Source: Adiantum capillus-veneris (lineage: Eukaryota; Streptophyta; Polypodiopsida; Polypodiales; Pteridaceae). From it: a DNA stretch of 64,000 nucleotides. Shown here one piece after another: positions 1 through 10,869 of this stretch. The stretch lies in NCBI GenBank assembly GCA_014529385.2, contig CM043962.1, positions 122,101,970 through 122,165,969 of the forward strand, read 5' to 3'. The position numbers and the translations under genes were made by a program. The notes beneath the pieces were generated by a model. That model saw only the letters and a program-made list of their open reading frames with translations. It did not search any database and was not told the origin of the DNA. The stretch's first letter is position 1. Every line of letters begins with the position of its first letter.

Positions 1-845
1 TCTTTTTGAAAAATGTTTTCTTGTGCTTAAAGATAAGATACCATTCTAATGGGAAAAATGAATAACTTTGAAATTCCTTACTATTTGGTCATGGTAAGCC
101 TCCAAAGTTGATGTGCCGAAGCATTTCGCTCAAAAAAACAATTTCTTTCAATCAATTGCATACTAAGTAAACTGAGGATTTTTCTACACCATAGCATAAT
201 TTTTCCCATGAACTTCAATTAGTTAGTGATCATATTGTGTTGTTTTTTTATCCTCACCAATTTTGTTTTGGGACAAAGAATAAGGTTCCAAAAAGTTACG
301 TTTTCCCATTCTGTTGACATCTCATCAAACATTATTTTGCGACACTCATTGGTGTTGCTAAGTGCATGTTTTCTTAGGTCCCCATGGTCCTTTTACATTC
401 ATAAGTAGCCTTGAATAACTTCAAAAACATAAAAATAACTTTCACCATTGACATTTTTGTGCATAATTAGAAATTACTAAAACAAGGTCATGATTAGATA
501 TGGATATAAGCTACAAAAGTTTCATAGTTGGCTATTGGAATTAGCAATACTATGAAGATTAAAGTTGTTAAAAATGGCTATAATTCTTGTTGAATCGAAA
601 AACTCAACCATGCTTGTATAGTTTGCTATATGAGGCATTGGGTGCCCCAATACTCAAGGAAGAAAAGTTTCATGGTATGAAACCCATGTGCATAATCAAA
701 ATTGTCCTTGGATTTTATTAAAGTCACTAAAAAAAATCATGAAAGTGTGAAATTTGGCAAAGAAAGGATTATAAAACTTTGGTTTAGGTCATAACTTTCA
801 CAATAACCATTTGATTCTCCTTAGAAGCATTGACTCGGGGAAATC
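1..845. other. No gene seen; AT-rich non-coding DNA
   Basis: AT-rich sequence with only short chance ORFs on both strands and no repeat, RNA gene or protein motif that I can recognise. It directly precedes a gypsy integrase remnant on the plus strand, so part of it may be decayed internal sequence of that element, but no residue pattern supports this. Confidence 0.5.
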
Positions 846-1320
846 GTGCATGAGGAGAGAGGTGGCCTTTGTATCATATCCATCGTCTTAATTCGAAAGA
901 AGATGATTGGGTTTTGCTTGAATTTCTTGAAGCTCGGCTCAAGTACAAGACTGGAAAAGATTGGCAAGGTTATACTATTGGCCATCAAAAGTTTTATGTT
1001 GAATTGGCCAATAGATATTATGGCCCAATCCAGATCTTGCAATGCATTAACCCAACCTCTTTTCGGTTGAAGTTGCCTAAACATTGGCATATACATAATG
1101 CTTTTCATGTGAGCTTACTCAAACCCTATAAGAGAACACCACCATCTGCTCCAATAGAAGACGATCCACCAGAAATTGATGAATAGGAGGAAATCCTCAG
1201 GCTTGAAAGGATCCTTAAGCATGAGGATAAGGACAGGCAAAGTTTTATGAAGGTATATGGTTAAGCTTGCTAATTATCCAGATGAGGATGCACGCTCGAT
1301 GTAAGAACCCCAACTCAAAG
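846..1320 (+). pseudogene. Ty3/gypsy integrase C-terminal and chromodomain remnant
   Basis: The reading frame at 869-1186 shows the C-terminal end of a chromoviral integrase: a YYGPIQIL segment (the xYGPfxI motif), then HWHIHNAFHVSLLKPYK, and an acidic DDPPEIDE stretch that leads into the chromodomain. A stop at 1184-1186 cuts the frame. After it the same element continues as a decayed chromodomain (ILKHEDKD, then KLANYPDEDAR near 1265-1300). The same order and wording occur in the gypsy elements at 31.7 kb (plus) and 55.2 kb (minus), so this is a related, older copy. Reverse transcriptase, RNase H and the integrase core are missing here. In life the protein would insert element DNA into the nucleus; this copy is dead. 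Confidence 0.8.
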
Positions 1321-2694
<1,374 letters not shown>

Positions 2695-2879
2695 ACTGAC
2701 AAAGGTTTGCAGTGTGCACCCACTACCCAGTTTGAGGTGCGCACCAACTTCAAGCCAATGCCTTCCTTGAAGGCCTGACGGCTCTGCAAGGTCTGAAATG
2801 ACTTCGTGCGTTTTCACCTTATCGGGCATTCAAGAGCCAAGCTCTAGAGTGCAAAAAACCAAGCTCCTTGTCACTGTCA

Positions 2880-2880
<1 letters not shown>

Positions 2881-2948
<68 letters not shown>
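2881..2948. repeat. Microsatellite (AC)n
   Basis: Thirty-four uninterrupted AC units. It lies 190 bases from the compound TG/AG repeat in otherwise unique sequence. Confidence 0.98.
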
Positions 2949-2950
<2 letters not shown>

Positions 2951-3307
2951 AGGGCTACACACGGCTACCCAACATCAGCTGCTATTGTCCTTATCACCCT
3001 TTTTGCACCACCCCTGCCGCCTTCCTTAGCTCTGCACTTCCTTCCTCCTTCAAGTCTCCCCCAACCGTTATCTATGTGACAGTAGAGTCGGGACTCACAA
3101 GCTGCGTGTCTATTGAAGAGGCCGCACCACTCTCAGCGCCAACGTACGCCTAAGTTTTTGGGGACATGGGAATTAGCACGAGAATCAGGGCAAGGTGTGT
3201 TAAACCTACAATCAACCTCAGTGAGCACACCTCCGGACCACTGTTGTTGGTGCATAGTGAGCTCCCTCCCCTCCCCCCCCCCCCGACAGACCACACATAG
3301 GCTAATG

Positions 3308-3308
<1 letters not shown>

Positions 3309-3346
<38 letters not shown>
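3309..3346. repeat. Microsatellite (CT)n
   Basis: About 18 pure CT units, shortly after a 13-base C run at 3275-3290. It sits about 45 bases outside the left end of the MITE-like element. Confidence 0.97.
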
Positions 3347-3348
<2 letters not shown>

Positions 3349-3390
3349 TGGCAAAGTTCACAGTTCGAAGGCGCCGGATTGATGAGAAAA

Positions 3391-3780
3391 CGCCACATGT
3401 GTGGGGGGAGGGGCCGAAATCCCTTCCCCATTATAATAGTATAAATTATATAAATCTCCACAAAAAATATCCTTACTTGTCCAGGTGGAGTGAAACTCAA
3501 TACATTTACTCTATGTACAATTGAAAGTTTTTTGTCTTTACAGTGTACATTGTGAAAGGCTTTTCATTTCCTTGTGCACGTCAAATCTTACCCTTCACTT
3601 TTACATTTTACATTAGATGTTTGCTCTAAATTTTTGTGAGGTAAACCACTCCATGACACGTGGAAGCCTTCTTCTTGCTTGAAAACTGCAATATAGAAGT
3701 ATAGACATAGATATAGAAGTTATCTATACTAATAGATAATGGGGGAAGGGATTCCGGGCCCCTTCCCCAGACACATGTCG
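3391..3780. mobile_element. MITE-like element with ~50-bp terminal inverted repeats
   Basis: The left end (3391-3445) reads CACATGTGTGGGGGGAGGGG, then AATCCCTTCCCCATTAT and TAGTATA. The reverse complement of the right end (3721-3780) reads ACATGTGTCTGGGGAAGGGG, then AATCCCTTCCCCCATTAT and TAGTATA. The two ends therefore form an imperfect inverted repeat of about 50 bp around about 280 bp of AT-rich, non-coding DNA. Size, long TIRs and lack of coding capacity fit a non-autonomous DNA transposon (MITE, perhaps Mutator-like because of the long TIR). No clear target duplication was found, so superfamily is open. Confidence 0.7.
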
Positions 3781-3863
3781 ATAGGAGATTGATCTGGTCA
3801 GTGTCTCCTAGAGCCTAGCGATAGAGGCGGACAATGTAGAGCGGTTTGTGCGCACATGCAATA

Positions 3864-3865
<2 letters not shown>

Positions 3866-3913
<48 letters not shown>
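3866..3913. repeat. Microsatellite (GA)n
   Basis: About 24 pure GA units. It is one of a pair with 4016-4062, separated by about 100 bases of unique sequence that contains a doubled GACTCGG. Confidence 0.97.
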
Positions 3914-3917
<4 letters not shown>

Positions 3918-4010
3918 GCACGTGCGTGCAGGTGGGATATCATAGACGGGACTCGGGACTCGGGTGGCCTTCAAAATTTCAAATTAATGGCGGCGGCCTT
4001 CAAGCTGCTC

Positions 4011-4015
<5 letters not shown>

Positions 4016-4062
<47 letters not shown>
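4016..4062. repeat. Microsatellite (GA)n
   Basis: About 23 pure GA units; second of the close pair. Confidence 0.97.
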
Positions 4063-4064
<2 letters not shown>

Positions 4065-4820
4065 CGCGATCTCCATAGCTTCGTGCTTGCTCGCTTTTAT
4101 CATCGGCTCTGCGCTGCCAAATGAGGATTATTTACTGAGGTGGAAAAAGTTTGTGATTTGGCTTAACTAATACATAATTGGGTTTAGTATATGTGGGAGA
4201 GCTCCCTGGTCAAATTTGTTAGGATTTGGACATCTGGATTGAAATGGAGAGTCATTTTAGTGTTTATAGTCTTTAACTTTGCTAAAATGGGATTTTTGGG
4301 CAAATTATGAATCCAAATTGAATTCTAACTTGATGGATAGGCTCTATGATGTGAAAAACCATTGGGAACCTTAAAAATTCCATCCCCCAAAGTTCACTAG
4401 AGCTAGAAAATAATCTTGATTATTTTCAAGTGGTATACTGAATGTAGATTTTTTTGCATAGTTGGGAGGAGTATGACTTATTTATCATGTTGATGAAATC
4501 TGGAAGAAATTTGATGTGTTTCGAGGGTCCTACACGGACCCTGAATAGATAATTTCTAAGGTTTTGCTGGGACTAAGTCAACTTTCATAGGATTTCTATA
4601 CATGATTGGCATTTTTTTGTGTTGGTTAATCCATCTTTGAAGTCAAAAATGCATTTTGACCAAGTTTAGGATGAGAGCTTAGTTAATAATCGCAATTATT
4701 TACCGTGCTTAAAAATAAAATTGATCCTCTACTTCTCTTGTGGATTCACTCGAGCTCCTGGCATGAATTTCTCTATTTCTAGAGTGCTTGGGCACTGTTT
4801 TGTGATCCTTTAAGGTCCTT
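4063..4820. other. No gene seen
   Basis: Unique-looking AT-rich sequence between the GA repeats and a gypsy fragment. No ORF of note, RNA gene or repeat was recognised. Confidence 0.5.
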
Positions 4821-4822
4821 GC

Positions 4823-5655
4823 CTAGCACTTTGGCCACCGATAGCCTGATTGCAATATCTTTCGTGCAGTTAAGTCTCCTGAAAAATGTCCGCCAGCTAT
4901 ATCCATGTGTGCTTCTTGTAGAATATGCAAATACTCGTCCTCACGAGCGCAGCGCCTAAGAACATCATCTTTCCCTTGCTTGTAAAGAGTTTCAGCCACT
5001 AGGCAATTTGGTGCACATTCCTTGATGAGCTTATCAGCTAGATCTTTTTGAAGCTCCTTAGGTGGAAAAGTTAACGATCTTCTCACTCCACTCAGGCATC
5101 GTTTCAACCATGAAAAGAGAAGTATGTGGTAGATCATAATCAATTCCTATAGGAGCCTCCCCATTAGGTATACGATATAGATGATCAACCATGACATGTT
5201 TCTTTCCAGGTCTCACAACAATAGTGCAGTCAAACTCAAGTAGAATCAACAACCATCGTGTAATTCGGCCTGTGGAACATGGTTTATTTACCAAATATAG
5301 CAACGCTTGATGATCCACGAAAAACACAAACTTGGTAGCAAGAAGGTAATATCTAAATTTCTTGACTACATAAATCATACCCAACCCTTCTCGCTCCATA
5401 GTAGTGTAGCCGATCTCAACATCATTTAGTTGGCGACTAGCAAAGCTAATGGGGTAGTCTAGGTGATGTTCTCCAGGTTGAGCTAGGACACACCCAATAC
5501 CAAAGTTTGACGCATAGATATGCACATGAAAGATCACATCCTAGTTTGGCATTCATAGGATAAGTGCACTTGCTAAAGCCTTTTTTAATAACTCATAAGC
5601 TTGGTCACAATCTTCGGTCCAAATAAACTCGATAAGAAGCTTGTACAAGGGACAA
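4823..5655 (-). pseudogene. Ty3/gypsy RNase H and integrase zinc-finger fragment
   Basis: Read on the minus strand from 5655: a KLLIEFIWTEDCDQAYELL segment (connection after RT), then the RNase H domain in the frame at 5537-5058 with YASNFGIGCVLAQ, PISFASRQLN, YTTMEREGLGMIYVVKKFRYYL, VDHQALLYLVNK and the RPGKKHVMVDHLYR end motif. The frame shifts near 5080-5140 into LHILQEAHMDIAGGHFSGD, the H2C2 integrase zinc-finger start. RT and the integrase core are absent. At 5655 the gypsy sequence stops abruptly and LINE sequence in the opposite orientation begins. These domains would degrade the RNA strand and bind DNA ends; the fragment is not functional. Its wording differs from the gypsy A/B family, so it is another lineage. 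Confidence 0.85.
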
Positions 5656-6240
5656 GCCCAAGTTGCATATCGGATATGCTATTTCCTGGATGATAGCCCA
5701 TGCTGGCCTAGCAGTAGGTGTATGGTCCAACAGTATGGGCCATGACCCATTATGTCAAAGATGTTTACATCAGCTAGAGAGTATCAGCCATTGCTTGTGG
5801 TCCTGCCCAGCATCTATTGAGATCTGGAGAGCGGTGAGCTCCTTTTGAGCCATTCAGGGGTTCAGCATGATTTTCTCACATGGGGCTCTATTTCTTGGCT
5901 GCAGTCATTTCCAGCACCACACTATTTTTTTGAGAGAAGTGCCACATATCCTGTCTACATGCTGACTTCTACTAGCTATTTGTGCAGTTGCATGAGTATG
6001 ATGCGACCCTCAACGCGTGATGCACAGCTTGGTCTCAGAGACGAGATTTTCTCTACTATAGTTAGCATTGCTCTGTGGAATGTGTGGAGAGCCCATTGCT
6101 ATCATGTTTTACGAGGTGCACCTTCCACAGCGAAGGAAATTCTCTCATCCACTTGGATAGATTTGATACACACTCTCCGCAGTCAGAAGAGCGCCGCAAC
6201 ATCTGCTCTCGGTCAGCTAGCGAGCGACGTCACAGCTTGA
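5656..6240 (+). pseudogene. LINE ORF2 3' fragment with zf-RVT motif
   Basis: The frame at 5663-5848 encodes DPLCQRCLHQLESISHCLW followed by SCPASIEIW, the C-x2-C...H-x4-C zinc motif (zf-RVT) that follows reverse transcriptase in plant non-LTR retrotransposons. A +/-1 frameshift near 5845 moves the frame into 5845-6240, which ends with IALWNVWRAHCYHVLRG, a tryptophan-rich segment typical of the end of these ORF2 proteins. The RT and endonuclease are missing, as expected for a 5'-truncated copy. It differs clearly from the zf-RVT of the LINE at 10.9 kb, so it is a second LINE family. It abuts a gypsy fragment at 5655. Confidence 0.8.
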
Positions 6241-6399
6241 TCAGATAATGGGTGCACACTCCTCTCTTCTTCTCCATGAGAGGAGACCAGATTACCTGGC
6301 ATTACAGCACTCCAAGTGTTTACCACACTATTTTATTGCGTTTTGTAGAGAGAATGTGCAAATTCAAGTAGAGAAACAAGAGAGAGGAGGACGGGGGGG

Positions 6400-6540
6400 G
6401 TTTGTTTTGCGTTTAAAATATTGTCGTGACAGTTTTTGCTATTTTTATAGAGTTTATTACCGCGGGTATTACCGCTGTTATATCCAACAACCAAATTTAG
6501 CGCCTAAACTTTCAAATTCTTGCCTAAAATAAACATCCCC
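6400..6540. repeat. Dispersed CCGCGG-containing repeat, copy 1
   Basis: The order cGTTTAAAAT, GTCGTG, TTACCGCGGGTATTACCGC, GCGCCTAAA is shared, in the same orientation and order, with 9969-10065. Both copies lie next to a long G or C run (6392-6399 and 6538-6550 here). It carries no ORF and is AT-rich apart from the CCGCGG core. It may be part of a short non-autonomous element; the ends were not resolved. Confidence 0.5.
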
Positions 6541-6627
6541 CCCCCCCCCTCCAAATTTTGGTGTTTCCCTCCTCCCAATAAAAATTAAAGAATATTGTAT
6601 AAAAATTTCAAATTTAAAAAAGAAGAG

Positions 6628-6632
<5 letters not shown>

Positions 6633-6687
<55 letters not shown>

Positions 6688-6695
6688 GGGGGGGG
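6633..6695. repeat. (GA)n followed by poly-G
   Basis: About 22 GA units pass directly into a run of about 19 G. Confidence 0.97.
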
Positions 6696-9600
6696 ATATA
6701 AGATTAAACTTGGTTACAACTAAAATAATCACTGTGAATTGATTAACATAATTGAGCATATTCCCAAATCTAAAGAGAGAAAGAGGGGGGAGAGACAGAT
6801 GAATGGATTACACGACGACCAAAAAACTTCATAACTACAAGATGTTTATGAATCATCTTCCAACAAATCTCTACATGAGGCATCATCCAATTCTAAGCCC
6901 ATGGCTCCTAAATCAATAAAAGAGAAACAGAATTGTCGTTTGTGGATGCATTGCCTTCCTCATCTTCGAGTTCGTCATCCTTTATCTCATCATCTTCATC
7001 ATCATGACAATCATCCTCGCTAAGACTTGCTGCCACCGGACTTGATTCATCGACCTCCTTCTCCTCTGTTTCCACCTCATCCAAAGTCGGAGGTGGAAGA
7101 GGGTTGAAGATAGTCTCCACTTCATTAGTGGAAAAAATGGTTCTCCCCCGAGGTGTTACAGGAATTACGAATCAAAGTTTTGGTTGGTGGATTGCTAAGA
7201 TATAGATGACCTATAAAATATAAGCTCAAAGTGAGTAACTTTGGTATAACTAATGCTACAAGAAAATAAGAATACAAAAGGTACATGTCACTCACCTGCT
7301 CACAATTGCGTGGTGAAACTAAATTGTCATACCTCTATTTGTGATGCACACTAGAGTCCACCATGTAGAGACCATTCTCATGTCGTCTAGACACATTTGC
7401 AAACCACTTGCACTCGAAGATGAAGGTATGAAAGCTTCCTTGTGAATATACACAAACTATAGATAGAATAGGGAGTATGAAGATTACTTGAAGCATCTTA
7501 TTCCAATCATGGGACTTCAACCCATACAATTAAACGCTTCCACCCTTCTTCGCTTTTGTGAAAGCTCCCTTTAACGACCTCATGTATCCTGTTGGTGTGT
7601 GAATAGAGGCAATGGTACCCTTCACCTTATCTATTTCTTATTTGGCTAGCATCCGTGGTGCTTTAGGAAGCACAATCTTTCCATTTGGGGCACGACGTGG
7701 AGTAGCAGAGGCGGGGAGACGTTTTAAAAGCCTCAAATCCTCCCTCGCACCCAAAGAGTCCTTCTTGCCAATAATGTGGTCCCATAGTGTTTGGGCTACA
7801 TTCTTGAATATGTGCATGGGATCCAAGAGGTGTTGTATTTTTAAATCCTTCCAATATGAAATCCTTAAAAATATGGAATACCTTGACATACCTTTTGGTG
7901 GAGGACACGGAGCTGGATTTTTATTGTGGTGTTCTTCCCCAATGGTTTCCCAATCTGCCATCGTAAGCTTTAGAGGGTTCTTCCCATTTGTTGGAGCCTT
8001 GTGCTTGTTATGCCCTTGGGGTAAGAAACACTGATTGTTTGGATAGATTACCTTGCGCAAGGAATCGGGCCTCTCTGTCACCAATGATGGCCCGCAAGTA
8101 GGGCATGTATTGTGCCCCGATGTGGACAACCTTGCATACATATCATATGGTTAGAGAGATGAGTGAACTAAAGTGAACTAAAGGGAGAGAGGGAAAGAGG
8201 GAGAGAGAGATAGAGCAAAGGGGGTTACCAGAAATCTCTCCTAGCCTAGGATAGTCGTGCATAGTCCACATAAGGATTCCCCTCACAATGGCCTCTCTCC
8301 CCCCCTTTGCAAGTGAGACATCGACAACAGGAATGCCTCTCCATAACTCCTCAAAATCCTCGACGATGAGGGGCTCAAGGTTGATGTAAATATTTGACAC
8401 TTTGTACTTCCTTGGCACAAGCAAGGAAAGAAGTATATTTCCCTTCTTGGTTGTCTCCCATGGTGGAATATTGTAGTTGATGATCACCACAGGCCAAGTG
8501 CTCCATGAAATAACTTAGTGCCAAAGGGGGTTGACACCATCACTTGCTATCCCAAGCCTCAAGTGTCGAGGATCCAACCCAAAATTTTGCCACTGAGTTT
8601 CGATGTACCTTCATGCAGGTGAATCGGCAAGGACACGCATAATTCCATCATTTGAGCGATGGTTCGCGTGCCACGCGAGAAGATCCACGATAGACCTGCT
8701 TTTAAACATGTGTTGGATCCAAGGAATTAATGAAAAATGTCTAAATACCTTGCGGGGTAGGGGCGCCCGGCTCACTCATGTCTTGTATCGTGCCTCCTCG
8801 TACACGGGACATGAGGTAGCATGTGCATGCTCATTGCGTTATAGCATGCAATCATTGATGCACACATCGATGCGCTCAACCTCCATTCCAAGTGCAGTGA
8901 CATACAATCTAGCTCGTCGGCGAGCTGGAGGTATGTGGTGATCTTCTAGCAACATTTTGCCCATCAAACTACAACAAACATGCGTATTAGTATAGTTGCT
9001 AGAGGGACGGCACCATAAAGCAAGTGGAGAGTATATAAAAGCCACATTCCATACTTACAGAAGTAGTGCATCGACACTTGCATTACTCCAACCGAATTTT
9101 TCTTGCAAATTGAGGACTTCCAACGATGCTTGGAGTACCGAGTACCATGCACCGTCTTAAAGAGGTGTTCGGGAACTTGTCATCAATCTATCCTCTATTT
9201 CGGCAGCCCGTTTAGTGCAAGGCTGAAAATCCTTCTCGCACATGTCGCACTCATGAGCTAGTAACTCATCACACATGTCGAACATGTGTTCATCCTCGGC
9301 CTCAAAGTGCGATGGAGACGCCATAGGAGCTGCTGAAGTAGAGCCAATGGGAGGATTACCATGCGGTGCACCCAAATTGCTCAATCGCTGCCTCTGTCGT
9401 TCGGCCTTGCGCACCAGTGCACCACCAGCGCGAACACAGACTCATGGGGCACCTCCTCAAGCGACGGGTGAGTTGCGCTCTCATCTCTCCGAGTGCTTTT
9501 TTGAGGATGCCAAAGCCCTTCATTCTTCATGTGCTCTAAGGCAATGCGCCTCAAGCAAGAGATTGCCCTTTTGCACTTGAGGCAAGGACAAGGGACTTTT

Positions 9601-9919
9601 TCCTTGAGCCAACGATCGCGGTCAGGGCCTTCAGGGGGACCACGATCATCCCAGTCGATGTCCTACACATGCAAAATGTTGTTTATTTAGTCATGTGTCC
9701 ATTAAAAAAATTACATAATAAAGTTAAGGTTAAAGGGAATAAATGACAATGAGTGCTAAATTTACTTTTAACTAAAAGAGAACTTAAAAAATGCAATAGA
9801 TAAACATTTAAAGGTACTACAAAATAAAGTATCCATAAAAAATTAAAAATCTTCGCTAAAAAACTCAAAAGGCTAAAATTGAAATAATGGATAGCTAAGG
9901 GTAGAGGGGGTGGTTTGTA

Positions 9920-9946
9920 AACCCCCCCCCCCCCCCCCCCCCCCCC
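9920..9946. repeat. Poly-C run
   Basis: About 27 consecutive C inside the first intron of the TNP2 gene, next to copy 2 of the CCGCGG repeat. Confidence 0.97.
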
Positions 9947-9968
9947 GCAACCTCGGATTTGCATGTAT

Positions 9969-10065
9969 CCGTTTAAAATGACCGGTCGTGGTAATAGACG
10001 CGGTAATGGGCGTGATAATATCCGCGGTAATACCCGCGGTAATGCCTGGCGCCTAAAATAGGCAA
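9969..10065. repeat. Dispersed CCGCGG-containing repeat, copy 2
   Basis: Shows cGTTTAAAATg, GTCGTGGTAATAG, several TAAT/CGCGG modules including CCGCGGTAATACCCGCGGTA, and GGCGCCTAAAAT. It shares order with copy 1 (6400-6540) and lies inside the first TNP2 intron, next to the poly-C run, so it probably inserted there. Confidence 0.5.
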
Positions 10066-10359
10066 GAAGGCAGAGTATGCCACAATTTTGCTGCATACTT
10101 TGCATTCTTGCTCTCCGCCATCGCTCCCAAGCTGACCCCCCCTCCCCCACCCCCCCTCTACCTTCCCTCTCTCTCCTTCTCCAAGCTTTCCAAGTTTTGT
10201 CGAAGGGGGTTTTCGCCATCGTCTTTGGAAGCTCAACTGCGCTACAAAAACACAAAACAAAGCACCTCCCCCCTCTTTCCCTATTGTTTTCTACTACATA
10301 CACATGCATAAATTGTAAAAAAATAAAAAAAATAGAGAATTCATAACATACCTCATTCA

Positions 10360-10447
10360 TTTGGAAATGGTTGCTTTGCTCGGGTTGTTTGGAAATGGTT
10401 GCTTTGCTAGGCTTGTTTGGAAATGATTGCTTTGCTCGGCTTGTTTG
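10360..10447. repeat. 28-29 bp tandem repeat, three copies plus a partial
   Basis: The unit begins TTTGGAAATGGTTGCTTTGC and is repeated three times with few changes, then stops in TTTGGATAGAATG. It lies immediately upstream (minus strand) of the proposed TNP2 start codon. CACTA elements often carry short tandem subterminal motifs that bind transposase, so this may be such an array; that role is inferred. Confidence 0.8.
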
Positions 10448-10464
10448 GATAGAATGTTAGAAAT

Positions 10465-10835
10465 GTTAAGTTTATTAGAGAGAGAGAGAGAGAGAAATGA
10501 AGAAAGAGAGAGAAAAATAGAGAGAGAAAAATAGAGAGAGAAAGACAGATAAATTTAAAGAGAGGGAGATAAATGGAGAGGGATAAATAGAGAGAAAGGA
10601 GAAGGGAAATAGATAGAGAGGGAGGGAAAGAGAAAGAGAGAGAGATAGATAAAGAGAGTGAGAGAGAAAGAGGGATAGATAAAGAGAAAATCAGAGAAAG
10701 AGGGAGAGATAGAGAGGGATAGAAATAGAGAGAATGAGGGATAGATAGAAGGAGAGAAAGAGAAATAGAAATAGAAATAGAGAGAGATATGGAGAGAGAG
10801 AGAAAGAGATAGATAGATAGATAGTTCTATTATCG
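10465..10835. repeat. GA-rich low-complexity tract (left of LINE)
   Basis: About 370 bases of imperfect (GA)n with GATA and GAAA variants, ending in five AGAT units at 10806-10832. In composition it mirrors the tract at 14140-14672 on the other side of the LINE. Its long SLSLSL ORFs are artefacts. Confidence 0.9.
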
Positions 10836-10869
10836 TCCTCGGAGGTCCAATATGACCTATGGGACCAAA

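Larger units (their letters stand above)
6900..10360 (-). pseudogene. CACTA (En/Spm) transposase gene, TNP2 type, broken
   Basis: Minus strand. A tiny first exon ATGAATGAG at 10360-10352 with donor GTATGT may splice to GACATCGAC at 9665. From there the transposase-associated domain is seen (WLKEKVPCPCLKCKRAIS, LEHMKNEGLW), then a linker (9414-9157), a helical segment (EKFGWSNASVDALL near 9070), LYVTALGMEVERIDVCINDC and MLYRNEH (8920-8840), the core motif FGLDPRHLRLGIASDGVNPF (8580-8525), NIPPWE and LMWTMHDYPRLG (8490-8230), and CHNKH-like plus HLLDPMHIFKNVAQTLWDHI (8141-7760). GLKSHDWNKMLQ (7529-7490) and an acidic tail (7120-6908) follow. This is the full TNP2 order; the protein cuts and joins CACTA ends in the nucleus. 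Frameshifts near 9390, 9140 and 8770 and in-frame stops make it inactive. No convincing CACTA termini were found. Confidence 0.85.

Noticed and set aside
7250-7270. GCTACAAGAAAATAAG as a CACTA terminus
   Set aside because: It resembles CACTACAAGAAAA but lies inside the TNP2 gene, lacks the first bases and has no partner end with a 3-bp target duplication.
9275-9580. Plus-strand ORF of 101 residues
   Set aside because: It is antisense to the TNP2 coding region, whose minus-strand motifs explain the sequence.
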